NCBI RefSeq assembly: GCF_900046455.1
Contig: NZ_FCOT01000012.1
Location: forward strand, 480,016 to 544,015
DNA length: 64,000 nt
Direction of reading: 5' to 3'
Origin: Cellulomonas timonensis
Lineage (GTDB): Bacteria; Actinomycetota; Actinomycetes; Actinomycetales; Cellulomonadaceae
In this document: piece by piece, positions 8,757-18,242 of the stretch
Position numbering within the stretch: position 1 is the first letter of the stretch
Layout of the letters: each line of letters opens with the position of its first letter
Position numbers and translations under genes: made by a program
The notes under the pieces: generated by a model
Told to the model about the DNA's origin: nothing
Seen by the model: the letters and a program-made list of their open reading frames with translations, nothing else
The model's database searches: none

Positions 8757-9896
8757 TCAGCCGATCGGGTGCGGCACCACGCAGGCGGCCGAGGGCGTCG
8801 GCAGCACACGCGCCACCGAGCGGCTGCCCGGCGCCAGGGTCACGACTGCGCCGGGGACTTGCTCGGCCACCACCGTCCAGCCGTCCACGACGGCCAGGTG
8901 CCGGGGCCACCCGCCCGACAGCTCGGTGGCCACCGGCTTGGACTCCACGCGCCCCTCCCCGCCGACGCGCAGGGCCACCACCAGGTCGGTCTTGCGGACG
9001 CCCACGAGCAGCAGGTCGCCCTCGCGCACGATGTGGGACGGCAGCGCCGTCGACGGCAGCTCGGCAGACGGCGGCGACGCGAGCGGGACCCGCTGCACGT
9101 GGGCGCCCGTGGCCGAGTCCTGGTCCCATGACAGGACGTGGACCGCGCGGTCGAGCTCCCCCACCACGTAGGCGTGGCGGCCGTCGGCGGCGAAGACGAG
9201 ATGGCGTGGGCCGGCGCCTGCGGGGAGGCGCGCGGCGATGCCGTCCTCCGTGAGCAGGCCGTCGTCGGCCACGCGGTACCGGCGCAGCTCGTCGGTTCCG
9301 AGGTCGCTGACCAGCAGGTGTCGGCCGCCCGGCGCATGTGCGACGAAGTGGGCGTGCGACGACTCCTGGCGGTCGGCGCGGGGCCCGGAGCCGGTGTGGC
9401 CGAAGACCTGCGCCGGGCCGCCGGCCGCCGCGACCTCGGGGGCGAGGAACCCGGCGGCGTCCAGCGGCAGCACGGCCAGCGTCCCGGAGGCGTAGTTCGC
9501 GGCGTACAGCGTGCGGGCGTCGGGCGCCAGCAGCAGGTGGCAGGGCGAGTCTCCACCGGAGGACACCGTGGCCTGGTGGACGAGGGGGTCGTCGCCGTCG
9601 GCCGGATCGGCCACCGTGAACACGCTGACCGTGCCCGGATCCTGCTCCCCCACGGCGTACAGCACCCGCCCCGAGGGGTGCACGGCCAGGAACGACGGCG
9701 CCGGGGTGCGCACGACCTGACGTCCGTCGAGCCGCCCGGTGGCCGGGTCCAGCGTGACCCGCCAGATCCCCTCGCCCGCGCCGGCGGGGGCGTCGGCGCC
9801 CAGCTCGGGGTACGTGCCGACCCACAGGGTCCTCGGGCTCGGGACAGACGCGGTGTCAGGGGCGGACGGCGGGGACGGCTGGGGGTGGTCGGTCAC
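8757..9896 (-). CDS. Lactonase-family beta-propeller protein (6-phosphogluconolactonase-like)
   Basis: A 379-residue protein of the seven-bladed beta-propeller lactonase family (YbhE/Pgl type, PF10282), which hydrolyses sugar lactones in characterised members. Family features are the opening TLWVGTYPE, the segment DSPCHLLLAPDARTLYAANYASG, the conserved SSHAHFVAHAPGG and the GPRHLVFAADGRHAYVVGEL blade. It starts with GTG only 18 bp after the mmsB stop, so it may be read from the sugar-transport operon and act on an aldonolactone. That substrate link is inferred from position. A generic 6-phosphogluconolactonase role is equally possible. Confidence 0.8.
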   Translation of the reverse strand: MTDHPQPSPPSAPDTASVPSPRTLWVGTYPELGADAPAGAGEGIWRVTLDPATGRLDGRQVVRTPAPSFLAVHPSGRVLYAVGEQDPGTVSVFTVADPADGDDPLVHQATVSSGGDSPCHLLLAPDARTLYAANYASGTLAVLPLDAAGFLAPEVAAAGGPAQVFGHTGSGPRADRQESSHAHFVAHAPGGRHLLVSDLGTDELRRYRVADDGLLTEDGIAARLPAGAGPRHLVFAADGRHAYVVGELDRAVHVLSWDQDSATGAHVQRVPLASPPSAELPSTALPSHIVREGDLLLVGVRKTDLVVALRVGGEGRVESKPVATELSGGWPRHLAVVDGWTVVAEQVPGAVVTLAPGSRSVARVLPTPSAACVVPHPIG

Positions 9897-9914
9897 AGTG
9901 GTGGAGCCTAGACG

Positions 9915-11153
9915 TCACCCGGCCCCGGCGCGCCGCTTGTTGACCAGGTCGAACGCGACGGCGAGCAGCAGCACGAAGCCCTTGATGGCCTGCTGCCCCT
10001 CGGTGTCCACCGACATGATCGACAGGCCCATGTTGAGCACGCCCATGACGAGCGCGCCGATGATGGCCCCGGAGATCTCCCCGATGCCCCCGGTGACGGC
10101 CGCCCCGCCGATGAAGCAGGCGGCGATGGCGTCGAGCTCGTAGTTCTGCCCGGCGGCGGCCACCGAGGCGCCGGCCCGCGAGGTGGTGACCACCGCCGCC
10201 ATCCCGGTCAGCAGGCCCATGTTGAGGAAGATCCAGAAGTTGGTCCTGCGGGTGTCCACCCCCGAGAGGATCGCAGCCTGCCGGTTGCCGCCGATCGCGT
10301 AGATGTGCCGCCCGAACACGGTGTGCCCCATGACGAACGTGTAGACGAGGATCAGCACTCCGACGATCACCAGCACGATCGGCGTGCCCCGGGCGCTCTG
10401 GGACAGGATCCACGCGAAGGCGCCGATGCCCACGGTGATGAGCACGAGCTTGATGGTGAACGACAAGCGCGGCTCGAGCACGAGGCCCTCACGCCGGAGC
10501 GCCGCGCGGGACCGGAGCTGGCTGGTCACGATCACCGCGATGGTCGCCGCGCCGAGCAGCAGCGTGACCACGTCCCCGTTGGCCACGTACCCGAGCGCGT
10601 TGGGCAGCGACCCGTTGGAGATGTCGACGAACGGCTGCGGGAACCCGGAGACCGTCACGCCCACCAGCACGATGGCCAGCCCACGGAAGATCAGCATCCC
10701 GGCGAGGGTGACGATGAACGCGGGGATGCCCACATACGCGACCCAGTACCCCTGCCAGGCGCCCACCGCGGCCCCGACGGCCAGGCCGAGCAGCACGGCC
10801 AGCAGCCACGGCAGCCCCAGCTCTTTCATCGACAGGCCCACGATGGCGCCGACGAACGCGACCACCGACCCCACCGACAAGTCGATGTGCCCGGCGACGA
10901 TGACCATGACCATCCCGATGGCCAGGATCATCACGTACGCGTTCTGCTGCACCAGGCTGGCCACGTTGTTCGGCAGCAGCAGCTTGCCGTCGGTCAGCAC
11001 CTGGAACAACAGCACGATCACCACGAGCGCGCCGAGGATGCCGTACTGGCGCACGTTGCCGCCCATCCCCTGCATGCGCGCCCGCAGGGACAGCGTCGAG
11101 GCAGTGCGCTGGGGCGGTGACTCCGGGGGCGTCGGCGTCGTCATCGTGCTCAT
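9915..11153 (-). CDS. mmsB: Multiple-monosaccharide ABC transporter permease MmsB (GguB/XylH-like)
   Basis: Membrane permease of a ribose/xylose-class sugar importer, 412 residues. The N-terminal cytoplasmic segment is Pro/Thr-rich, followed by about ten hydrophobic segments. The family signature [19 protein letters not shown] and the coupling loop [19 protein letters not shown] are clear. The ATG at 11151-11153 overlaps the mmsA stop by four bases (ATGA), showing translational coupling. Together with MmsA and the ChvE lipoproteins it forms a complete transporter. Xylose is the likely substrate because of the shared operator with xylA, but MmsAB systems also take other pentoses and hexoses. 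Confidence 0.92.
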   Translation of the reverse strand: MSTMTTPTPPESPPQRTASTLSLRARMQGMGGNVRQYGILGALVVIVLLFQVLTDGKLLLPNNVASLVQQNAYVMILAIGMVMVIVAGHIDLSVGSVVAFVGAIVGLSMKELGLPWLLAVLLGLAVGAAVGAWQGYWVAYVGIPAFIVTLAGMLIFRGLAIVLVGVTVSGFPQPFVDISNGSLPNALGYVANGDVVTLLLGAATIAVIVTSQLRSRAALRREGLVLEPRLSFTIKLVLITVGIGAFAWILSQSARGTPIVLVIVGVLILVYTFVMGHTVFGRHIYAIGGNRQAAILSGVDTRRTNFWIFLNMGLLTGMAAVVTTSRAGASVAAAGQNYELDAIAACFIGGAAVTGGIGEISGAIIGALVMGVLNMGLSIMSVDTEGQQAIKGFVLLLAVAFDLVNKRRAGAG

Positions 11154-12700
11154 CGGGCGGCCCCGTCCTTGTCCATGGTCATGAGGTGCATGAGGGACTC
11201 CTGGTTCGCGTCCTCGCGGGCGACCTCGCCGGTGACGCGCCCGGCGGAGAACGCGTAGATGCGGTCGCAGATGCCGAGCAGCTCGGGCAGCTCGGAGGAG
11301 ATGACGATGACTGCCTTCCCCTCGTCCGCGAGGCGGTTGATGATCGTGTAGATCTCGTACTTCGCGCCGACGTCGATGCCGCGCGTGGGCTCGTCGAGGA
11401 TCAGCACGTCGGGGTCGGCGAAGATCCACTTGCTGAGCACGACCTTCTGCTGGTTGCCGCCCGACAACTTGCCGGTCAGCGTCTCCACAGTGGTCGTCTT
11501 GATGCCCAGGCTCGTGCGGTACTGCTCGGCGATCCGCACCTCCTGGCGCCCGTCCACCACGCCCCACCGGGAGACCTTGCCCAGCGCGGACGCGGACACG
11601 TTGCGGCGGATGGTGTCGAGCAGGTTGAGGCCGTACTTCTTGCGGTCCTCGGTGGCGTACGCGATGCCGTGGCGGATGGCGTCCCCCACGGACACGATGC
11701 GGACCTCCTGGCCGTCCTTGAGGATGCGGCCGGAGATGCCGCTGCCGTAGGTGCGCCCGAAGACGCTCATCGCCAGCTCGGTGCGCCCCGCCCCCATCAG
11801 CCCCGCGAGGCCCACCACCTCGCCGCGACGCACATGCAGGCTCGCCCCGTCGACCACCACCCGGCCCACGTCGACGGGGTGGTGCACCGTCCAGTCCTCG
11901 ATCCGCAGCGCCTCGTCGCCGATCCGCGGCGTCCGCTCGGGGAACCGGGCGTCCAGGGACCGGCCCACCATGGCCCGGATGATGCGCTCCTCGGTGACCT
12001 CCACCTCGTCGTGCATGTGCAGGGTCTCGATGGTCCGGCCGTCCCGGATGACAGTGGTGCGATCGGCGATGGCCTCGATCTCGTTGAGCTTGTGGCTGAT
12101 GAGGATCGAGGTGATGCCCTCCTCCTGCAGGCTGCGGAGCAGGTCGAGCAAGTGGCTGGAGTCCTCGTCGTTGAGGGCCGCGGTGGGCTCGTCGAGGATG
12201 AGCAGCCGCACCCGCTTGGACAGCGCCTTGGCGATCTCCACGAGCTGCTGCTTGCCGACCCCCAGGTCCAGCACGGGGGTGTCGGGCCGCTCGGAGAGCC
12301 CCACCCGGGCGAGCAGCTTGGCCGCCTGCGCGTTGGTGGCCGTCCAGTCGACCACCCCCCGCTTGGCCCGCTCGTTGCCGAGGAAGATGTTCTCCGCGAT
12401 CGACAGGTAGGGGCTGAGGGCCAGCTCCTGGTGGATGATGACGATCCCGCGCTCCTCCGAGTCGCGGATGGTGCGGAACTCGCACGGCTCGCCCTCGAAG
12501 AGGATCTCCCCCTCGTAGCTTCCATGCGGGTACACCCCGGAGAGGATCTTCACCAGCGTCGACTTGCCCGCGCCGTTCTCCCCGCAGATCGCGTGGACCT
12601 CGGCGCGGGCGACCTCCAGGGTGACGTCGTGCAGCGCCGTGACCCCGGGGAACGTCTTGGTGATCCCCCGCATCTCGAGGATGGCGTCCTCGTCGGCCAT
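11150..12700 (-). CDS. mmsA: Multiple-monosaccharide ABC transporter ATPase MmsA (GguA/XylG-like)
   Basis: Cytoplasmic ATPase of the sugar importer, 516 residues with two fused ABC domains as usual for the CUT2 class. The first domain has Walker [10 protein letters not shown] (about 39-47) and Walker [12 protein letters not shown]. In the second, the Walker A region is degenerate ([10 protein letters not shown]) while the signature LSGGNQQKV and Walker [14 protein letters not shown] are intact, a normal CUT2 asymmetry. It starts 37 bp after the chvE stop and overlaps mmsB, so chvE-mmsA-mmsB form an operon. Confidence 0.94.
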   Translation of the reverse strand: MADEDAILEMRGITKTFPGVTALHDVTLEVARAEVHAICGENGAGKSTLVKILSGVYPHGSYEGEILFEGEPCEFRTIRDSEERGIVIIHQELALSPYLSIAENIFLGNERAKRGVVDWTATNAQAAKLLARVGLSERPDTPVLDLGVGKQQLVEIAKALSKRVRLLILDEPTAALNDEDSSHLLDLLRSLQEEGITSILISHKLNEIEAIADRTTVIRDGRTIETLHMHDEVEVTEERIIRAMVGRSLDARFPERTPRIGDEALRIEDWTVHHPVDVGRVVVDGASLHVRRGEVVGLAGLMGAGRTELAMSVFGRTYGSGISGRILKDGQEVRIVSVGDAIRHGIAYATEDRKKYGLNLLDTIRRNVSASALGKVSRWGVVDGRQEVRIAEQYRTSLGIKTTTVETLTGKLSGGNQQKVVLSKWIFADPDVLILDEPTRGIDVGAKYEIYTIINRLADEGKAVIVISSELPELLGICDRIYAFSAGRVTGEVAREDANQESLMHLMTMDKDGAAR

Positions 12701-12737
12701 GTCAGCCCGCCCCGCCGTCAGCCCCGTCCGGCGGCTG

Positions 12738-13862
12738 TCAGAGGCCGAGGTCGGCGGCCGAGTAGAAGCCTGAGTCGATGAGCGTGGACTGGATCGTGTC
12801 CTTCGTGACGACGACGGGCGTCAGGAGGTAGGTCGGCACCACCTTGACCTCGTTGTTGTAGCTCTCCTCGTCGTTCACCGACACCGTCTCCCCGGCGAGC
12901 ACCTGGTCGACCATGGTGGCCACCTGGTCGCCGAGCGTGCGGGTGTCCTTCCAGACGGTCATCGCCTGCTTGCCGGCGATCATGTTCTCGACGTTGGCCT
13001 CGTCGGCGTCCTGCCCGGTGACCAGCGGCCAGTCCACGCCCACGGTGTATCCGGCGCCCTCAAGGGCCTGCTGGATGCCGAGCGCGAGGGAGTCGTTGGG
13101 CGAGAGCACCACGTCGACCTTGTCGGAGCCGTAGAACGAGTTGAGGCGGTTCTCCATCTCGGCCTGGGCGGTCTCGGAGGACCAGCCCTGGATGCCGATG
13201 CTGGACCATTCGTCGTTGGAGGTCGGGGCCTTGCCGGACGGCACGACGAGCTTGCCGCTGGCGACGTACTCGCCGAGCACGTCCCACGCGCCGGAGAAGA
13301 AGAACTTGGCGTTGTTGTCGTCGGGCGAGCCGGCGAAGGGCTCCAGGTTGAACGGCCCGGCGCCGGTGTCCAGGCCGAGCTGCTCGACGATGAACTCGCC
13401 CTGCATCTGGCCGACCTCGTAGTTGTCGAACGTCGCGTAGTAGTCGACGTCCTCGGTGCCGTTGATCAGGCGGTCGTAGGCGATGACGGTGATGTCCTTC
13501 TCCTTCGCCTGCGCCAGGACGGGCGCCAGCGCCGTGCCGTCGATCGAGGCGATGACCAGGACGGCCGGGTCCTGGTTGATCATGTTCTGGAGCTGGGTGA
13601 TCTGCTGGTCCACCTTGTTGTCGGCGAACTGCAGGTCTGTCTCGTAGCCCGCGTCCTGCAGCAGCGACTCGAGGTGCGCGCCGTCCTTGTTCCAGCGCTC
13701 GAGGCTCTTGGTCGGCATCGCGATGCCGATCAGCGAGCCCTCGGCGGCGGCGCCCCCGGTCTCCTCGGTGTCGGCGTCCCGCTCGGTGCTGCATGCGGCA
13801 GTCGCGAGCAGGAGCGCGACCCCTGCGGCCGCGGCGATCGTTCTGGTCGTGAGAGACATCAT
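12738..13862 (-). CDS. chvE: Multiple-monosaccharide-binding lipoprotein ChvE, copy 1
   Basis: Extracellular sugar-binding lipoprotein feeding MmsAB, 374 residues. The signal peptide ends in a lipobox (ATAAC) near residues 19-23. The mature part is a periplasmic-binding-protein I fold with ChvE features: [41 protein letters not shown] and [14 protein letters not shown]. The frame is open to 13976, but the tandem ATGs at 13857-13862 follow an AAAGG ribosome site and begin the signal peptide. A promoter with an operator shared with xylA lies upstream (14002-14047). It is the first gene of the chvE-mmsA-mmsB operon. Confidence 0.93.
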   Translation of the reverse strand: MMSLTTRTIAAAAGVALLLATAACSTERDADTEETGGAAAEGSLIGIAMPTKSLERWNKDGAHLESLLQDAGYETDLQFADNKVDQQITQLQNMINQDPAVLVIASIDGTALAPVLAQAKEKDITVIAYDRLINGTEDVDYYATFDNYEVGQMQGEFIVEQLGLDTGAGPFNLEPFAGSPDDNNAKFFFSGAWDVLGEYVASGKLVVPSGKAPTSNDEWSSIGIQGWSSETAQAEMENRLNSFYGSDKVDVVLSPNDSLALGIQQALEGAGYTVGVDWPLVTGQDADEANVENMIAGKQAMTVWKDTRTLGDQVATMVDQVLAGETVSVNDEESYNNEVKVVPTYLLTPVVVTKDTIQSTLIDSGFYSAADLGL

Positions 13863-14001
13863 CGTCCGCCCTTTCCGTCCCGCCGCCGGACCACCCGGTC
13901 GACGCCCCGGGCGCCTCGTCGCGCCCGCGCTGTCCAGGGGGCGGCCTGCCTGGGCTCCGTCGCCCCATGCCCCCACGTGTCGCCTCGGGCCGCATCTGCC
14001 C

Positions 14002-14047
14002 GATTTGTTGTGGCGCTGAATTTAGGAGGTGAACGTACGCGGCGCAA
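14002..14047 (-). promoter_or_regulatory. Promoter of chvE-mmsAB with overlapping xylose operator
   Basis: On the minus strand TTGCGC (14042-14047) and TAAATT (14019-14024) are 17 bp apart, a good sigma-70-type promoter. A 23-bp element at 14002-14024, beginning at the -10 and containing CACAACAAATC, matches the element at 16925-16947 before xylA at 20 of 23 positions. The ROK regulator encoded between the two sites is the obvious candidate repressor, blocking the -10. Binding is inferred. Confidence 0.75.
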
Positions 14048-14115
14048 GACTTGAGCGCGCCTAGATTGTCACGATATGGCTACGCAGGCCCGCGCGCCGC
14101 CCCAGACACGACGAA

Positions 14116-14151
14116 GCCGGCGCCGAGCGCCGCGTGGGCGTCGGCGCCGGC
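14116..14151 (-). terminator. Hairpin after the second chvE gene
   Basis: An 11-bp perfect inverted repeat (14116-14126 with 14141-14151) lies 20 bp past the stop of the distal chvE paralogue. With the separate promoter of copy 1 it suggests that the two chvE genes are different transcription units. The 309-bp gap 13863-14171 holds this hairpin, the promoter/operator at 14002-14047, and nothing else that I can see. Confidence 0.55.
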
Positions 14152-14171
14152 GTGCGGCGAGGCGTCGGGCG

Positions 14172-15284
14172 TCAGAGGCCGACATCCTCCGGCTTGTAGA
14201 AGCCGGAGTCCAGGAGCGTGCCCTTGATCGAGTCCTTGGTGACGACGACGGGCGGCAGCTGGTAGGTCGGGACGACCTTCGCGCCGTTGTGGTACGTGAT
14301 CTCGTCGTTCACCGTGACCTTCGAGCCCTTGACGGCCTGGTCGACCATGCCAGCGGCCTGGTCGGCGAGCATGCGCGTGTCCTTCCACACCGTCATGGCC
14401 TGGCGGTCGGCGATCATGTTCTCCACGTTGATCTGGTCGGCGTCCTGGCCCGTGATCAGCGGCCAGCCCACGCCTTCGACGTACCCCGCGACGAGCAGGG
14501 CCTTCGTGATGCCGAGCGCGAGCGAGTCGTTCGGGGACAGCACGACGTCGACCTTCGCCGTCCCGTAGGCCGCGTTGAGGCGGTCCGCCATCTCGGCCTG
14601 GGCGTCATCAGCGGACCAGCCCGGGATCCCGATGCCCGCCCAGTCCGCGTTCGACGCCGGAGCCTTGCCGGAGGGCACCACGAGCTGTCCGTTGCTGACG
14701 TACTCCGCGAGCACGTCCCAGGCTCCAGCGAAGAAGAGCTTGGCGTTGTTGTCGTCCGGGGCCCCCGCGAAGGGCTCCAGGTTGAACGGCCCGGCGCCTG
14801 CGCGCAGATCGAGCTTCTCGACGATGAACCTGCCCTGCAGCTTGCCGACCTCGTAGTTGTCGAAGGTCGCGTAGTAGTCGACGTCGCCGGTGTCGTTGAT
14901 GAGGCGGTCGTAGGCGATGACGATGACGCCCTTGTCCTTCGCCTCGGCGAGGACGCCCGTCAGCGACGAGCCGTCGACGGGGGCGATGACCAGCACGTCG
15001 AGATCCTGCTGGAGCATGTCCTGGAGCTGGGTGATCTGCTGGCCGGCGTTGTTGTCGGCGAACTGCAGGTTCGTGTCGTAGCCGGCGTCCTGCAGCAGGC
15101 CCTCGAGGCGCGCGCCGTCCTTGTTCCAGCGCTCGAGGCTCTTGGTGGGCATCGCGATCCCGATAAGCCCGCTCGCGACGTCGACCTCCCCCACGGCGCC
15201 CGGAGTCGAGTCAGCGCACGCCGTGGCGCCCAGGAGGAGCGCGGCTCCCGCCGCCGCGGCGATGAGCTTGGTGATCTGAGACAT
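14172..15284 (-). CDS. chvE: Multiple-monosaccharide-binding lipoprotein ChvE, copy 2
   Basis: A 370-residue paralogue of the neighbouring chvE, with the same features throughout: lipobox GATAC near residues 19-23, [26 protein letters not shown], the DDNNAKLFFAGAWDVLAEYV segment and TGQDADQINVENM. The ATG at 15282-15284 has a GAAAGG ribosome site nine bases upstream. It has its own upstream region and a hairpin after it, and no second permease or ATPase, so it presumably shares MmsAB. Differences between the copies cluster in the short acidic linker after the lipobox and on the surface, so a different sugar preference is possible. Confidence 0.92.
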   Translation of the reverse strand: MSQITKLIAAAAGAALLLGATACADSTPGAVGEVDVASGLIGIAMPTKSLERWNKDGARLEGLLQDAGYDTNLQFADNNAGQQITQLQDMLQQDLDVLVIAPVDGSSLTGVLAEAKDKGVIVIAYDRLINDTGDVDYYATFDNYEVGKLQGRFIVEKLDLRAGAGPFNLEPFAGAPDDNNAKLFFAGAWDVLAEYVSNGQLVVPSGKAPASNADWAGIGIPGWSADDAQAEMADRLNAAYGTAKVDVVLSPNDSLALGITKALLVAGYVEGVGWPLITGQDADQINVENMIADRQAMTVWKDTRMLADQAAGMVDQAVKGSKVTVNDEITYHNGAKVVPTYQLPPVVVTKDSIKGTLLDSGFYKPEDVGL

Positions 15285-15485
15285 CGTTGTCCGACCTTTC
15301 ATCCCACCGCCCGGACTGCCCGGTCGGCGTTGGGCGCCCCATCGCGCCCGGTGAAAGGGAGCATTCCGCGAAGGCGCCCCGACCGCGCCGACGCGCCCCC
15401 CGCTGCTTTCGGATCACTGTCCGACGCGTTCCCACCCTGAACTCTGGGTGCGAGCACACGCAGTAACCCGCAAGTACAGCCATCG

Positions 15486-15494
15486 ATTATCACA
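15486..15494 (-). promoter_or_regulatory. Possible extended -10 promoter of chvE copy 2
   Basis: On the minus strand TGTGATAAT is an extended -10 element (TGn followed by GATAAT). It lies in a locally AT-rich stretch about 200 bp before the chvE-2 start. Flanking TCGAT/ATCGA half-sites (around 15483-15500) could be an operator. The element shared with xylA is not found here. The 315-bp gap 15285-15599 holds no gene that I can support. Confidence 0.35.
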
Positions 15495-15599
15495 TATCGA
15501 CAACGACAAGATCACAGATCGGTCTCGATTCTGTTCCAGCGCTTGCCGAATGCCCAGACATCTGGATCAACCAGACATCAACCCGCGAGAGCCCAGGGC

Positions 15600-16898
15600 T
15601 CACGCATCGACCAACGCCGCCGCGTCGGCCCAACCGGCAGGGTCGGACACCACCGCGTTCAGCGCCACCAGGGCGCCGCCGGTCATGGCGGGGTACTCCC
15701 CCGCCTGCGCGGCGCTGACCTCGATCGGCGACCACGGCGAGAAGATCACGCACCGTTCGAGCTGCTGCTCGACGGCCTTGTGCACATACGGGAAGACCTC
15801 TCCGAACGTCCCGCCCAGCACCACCAGGCCGACGTCCACGACGCTCACGACATTCGCCACCGCGACGCCAAGAGCCGTGGCCCCGCGATGCAGGGAGTCC
15901 AGCGCCGCGGGCTCGCCTGCGAGGGCAGCCCGCAGCAGGATGGCCAGCGGCTCGGTGGGGTCGAGGCCGGCGCCCCGCATCAGCGCGTCCTGGCCCGCCA
16001 GGTCCTCCAACGTCGATATCCCCTCGGGCTGGCGCCACACCGCCCGGCCGGAGGCCTGCGGACGACCCTCGGGCGCGGCGAACGCGTCGACCACCGTGTG
16101 CCCGATCTCGCCGCTCCAACCGTGCCGACCAGGGAAGATCTCGCCGTCGAGCACGATCGCCGCGCCGATCCCGACCTCACCCGAGATGTACACGAAACTC
16201 GGACGCTGGCCGTCATGGCCGCGGATGTCGGCCTCCGCCCGGGCCGCCAGCTTGGCCTCGTTCGCCAGCCGCGGCGGCAGGCTCGCGAGCACGGGGTGCG
16301 CGGTGAGGATCCCGATCACGTCGACATCCCGCCACCCCAGGTTCGGCGCGACGCGCAACGGCCCCGTGATGCGGTCCACGAGGCCGGGCAGGGCGAGCGC
16401 CGTCCCCGCCACCCGGATGCCGTCGGCGCCGAGGTTGGCCACGACGCGGCCCGCGATCCGCGCCAATCGGTCGAGGACGGCCACCGGGTCGCTGTCCCGG
16501 AAGTCGCCGAGCTCGACGCGCTCGCTGAGCACGCGCCCCCCCAGGTCGAGCGCGCGCACGCCCAGGTAGTCGACGTTGATCTCCATGCCGATGCCGGCCA
16601 CGGTGCCGCGCGCGGGCGCCAGCGGCACGGCAGGGCGCCCCGCGCGCACCGCGGCGAGGGGCTCGAGCTCGACCAGCAGGTCGGCGGCGATGAGCTCGTC
16701 GACCAGGCCCGAGACAGTGGCGCGTGACAGCCCTGTCGCAGTGGCGATGTCCGCGCGAGACTGGGGCTGTGCGCAGTCCAGCACGTGACGCAGAGCGAGG
16801 CTCAGGTTCTGATCGCGCACGCCTGCCTGGCGGGCGGCGCGGTCGACGGGCGCGGCGGAACGCGGCCGGCGGACCGGTCCTGTGCTGTGGGCGGGCAT
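15600..16898 (-). CDS. xylR: ROK-family transcriptional regulator (probable xylose repressor XylR)
   Basis: A 432-residue DNA-binding sugar regulator. The N-terminal winged helix-turn-helix (about residues 35-85, RADIATATGLSRATVSGLVDEL) is followed by a ROK sugar-kinase-like domain with the ATP-loop-like start GIGMEINVDYLGV and the GEIGHTVVD motif. The zinc motif CxCGxxGCxE that normally follows that motif is absent; the region reads PEGRPQASGRAVWRQPEG, with no cysteine. It is divergent from xylA with 65 bp between the starts. Its ATG abuts the -35 of the xylA promoter, so binding at the shared 23-bp site would probably repress xylA and perhaps itself. Confidence 0.88.
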   Translation of the reverse strand: MPAHSTGPVRRPRSAAPVDRAARQAGVRDQNLSLALRHVLDCAQPQSRADIATATGLSRATVSGLVDELIAADLLVELEPLAAVRAGRPAVPLAPARGTVAGIGMEINVDYLGVRALDLGGRVLSERVELGDFRDSDPVAVLDRLARIAGRVVANLGADGIRVAGTALALPGLVDRITGPLRVAPNLGWRDVDVIGILTAHPVLASLPPRLANEAKLAARAEADIRGHDGQRPSFVYISGEVGIGAAIVLDGEIFPGRHGWSGEIGHTVVDAFAAPEGRPQASGRAVWRQPEGISTLEDLAGQDALMRGAGLDPTEPLAILLRAALAGEPAALDSLHRGATALGVAVANVVSVVDVGLVVLGGTFGEVFPYVHKAVEQQLERCVIFSPWSPIEVSAAQAGEYPAMTGGALVALNAVVSDPAGWADAAALVDA

Positions 16899-16901
16899 GA
16901 C

Positions 16902-16947
16902 TTGACCCTAGCGCTTCCGATGGATAAGTTCAGAGACACAACAAATC
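16902..16947 (+). promoter_or_regulatory. xylA promoter with overlapping operator
   Basis: TTGACC (16902-16907) and TAAGTT (16925-16930) are separated by exactly 17 bp. The 23-bp element 16925-16947 begins at the -10, contains CACAACAAATC and matches the site before the chvE-mmsAB operon at 20 of 23 positions. Weak dyad symmetry (TAAGTTC against CAACAAA) fits a dimeric repressor. It lies just before the xylA ribosome site (GAGGAG, 16953-16958). Confidence 0.8.
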
Positions 16948-16963
16948 TCGACGAGGAGCCCCC

Positions 16964-18151
16964 ATGGCACTGAAGCCCACCCCCGAAGACAAGTTCTCGT
17001 TCGGTCTGTGGACCGTCGGATGGGAAGCGCGCGACCAGTTCGGCGACGCCACCCGCCCGTGGCTGGACCCGGTGGAGTCCGTGCACAAGCTGGCCGAGCT
17101 CGGCGCGTCCTACGTGACGTTCCACGACGACGACGTCGTCCCGTTCGGCTCTGACGCCAGCAGCCGCGACAAGATCCTCGACCGCTTCAAGGGCGCGCTC
17201 GACGAGACCGGCATCAAGGTCGAGATGGTCACGACCAACACGTTCAGCCACCCGATCTTCAAGGACGGCGCGTTCACCTCGAACGACCGCCGGGTGCGCC
17301 GCTACGGCCTGCGCAAGATCGTCCGCAACGTGGACCTGGCCGCCGAGCTCGGCGCCGACACGTTCGTCATGTGGGGCGGCCGCGAGGGCGCCGAGTACGA
17401 CTCCGCGAAGGACCTCAAGGCCGCGCACGACCGCTACGCCGAGGGCATCGACACCGTCGCCGCCTACATCAAGGAGAAGGGCTACGGCCTGCGCATCGCG
17501 ATCGAGCCCAAGCCCAACGAGCCCCGCGGCGACATCCTGCTCCCGACCGTCGGCCACGCGCTCGGCTTCATCGCCCAGCTCGAGCACGGCGACATCGTCG
17601 GCCTCAACCCCGAGACGGGCCACGAGCAGATGGCCGGCCTGAACTACACGGGCGGCATCGCCCAGGCGCTGTGGGCCGACAAGCTCTTCCACATCGACCT
17701 CAACGGCCAGCGCTCGATCAAGTACGACCAGGACCTCGTCTTCGGTCACGGCGACCTGTTCTCCGCGTTCGCCACGGTCGACCTGATCGAGAACGGCTTC
17801 CCGTCGGGCGGCCCGCGCTACGACGGCCCGCGCCACTTCGACTACAAGCCGTCGCGCACCGAGAGCTTCGACGGCGTGTGGGCCTCGGCCGCCGCCAACA
17901 TGAGCACCTACCTCATCCTCAAGGAGCGGGCGCTCGCGTTCCGCGCCGACCCCGAGGTGCAGGCCGCGCTCGAGGCGTCGGGCGTCTTCGACCTCGCGAT
18001 CCCGACCCTCTCCGAGGGCGAGACGCTGGCCGACCTGCTCAACGACACGTCCGCCTACGAGGACCTCGACGTCGACGCCGTGGCCGCCCGCGGCTTCGAC
18101 TTCGTGCACCTCAACCAGCTCGCGCTCGAGCACGCGCTCGGCGCCCGCTGA
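16964..18151 (+). CDS. xylA: Xylose isomerase
   Basis: Converts D-xylose to D-xylulose in the cytoplasm, 395 residues, the usual length of the short actinobacterial class I enzymes. Catalytic His54 and Asp57 lie in [12 protein letters not shown], the metal-binding segment [11 protein letters not shown] is near residues 180-190, and FHIDLNGQR carries further metal ligands. The ATG at 16964 has a strong GAGGAG site. It is first in xylA-xylB and divergent from the ROK repressor gene. An inverted repeat sits between xylA and xylB. Confidence 0.97.
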   Translation: MALKPTPEDKFSFGLWTVGWEARDQFGDATRPWLDPVESVHKLAELGASYVTFHDDDVVPFGSDASSRDKILDRFKGALDETGIKVEMVTTNTFSHPIFKDGAFTSNDRRVRRYGLRKIVRNVDLAAELGADTFVMWGGREGAEYDSAKDLKAAHDRYAEGIDTVAAYIKEKGYGLRIAIEPKPNEPRGDILLPTVGHALGFIAQLEHGDIVGLNPETGHEQMAGLNYTGGIAQALWADKLFHIDLNGQRSIKYDQDLVFGHGDLFSAFATVDLIENGFPSGGPRYDGPRHFDYKPSRTESFDGVWASAAANMSTYLILKERALAFRADPEVQAALEASGVFDLAIPTLSEGETLADLLNDTSAYEDLDVDAVAARGFDFVHLNQLALEHALGAR

Positions 18152-18167
18152 CCCAGCCAGCACCCTG

Positions 18168-18200
18168 GACCCGGCGACCGTCCCACACGGTCGCCGGGTC
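18168..18200 (+). terminator. Intercistronic hairpin between xylA and xylB
   Basis: A perfect 13-bp stem (18168-18180 with 18188-18200) with a 7-nt loop lies 16 bp after the xylA stop and 42 bp before xylB. It could partly terminate or stabilise the xylA message, giving more isomerase than kinase. A T-rich tail is not obvious. Confidence 0.6.
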
Positions 18201-18242
18201 TGCCTGTCCCCCTCGCCTTTCCCACCTCCGAAGGATGTCCGC

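Noticed and set aside
9915..12485. One 856-codon minus-strand frame
   Set aside because: Its first half is an out-of-frame reading of mmsA; only the part from 11153 is the true mmsB.
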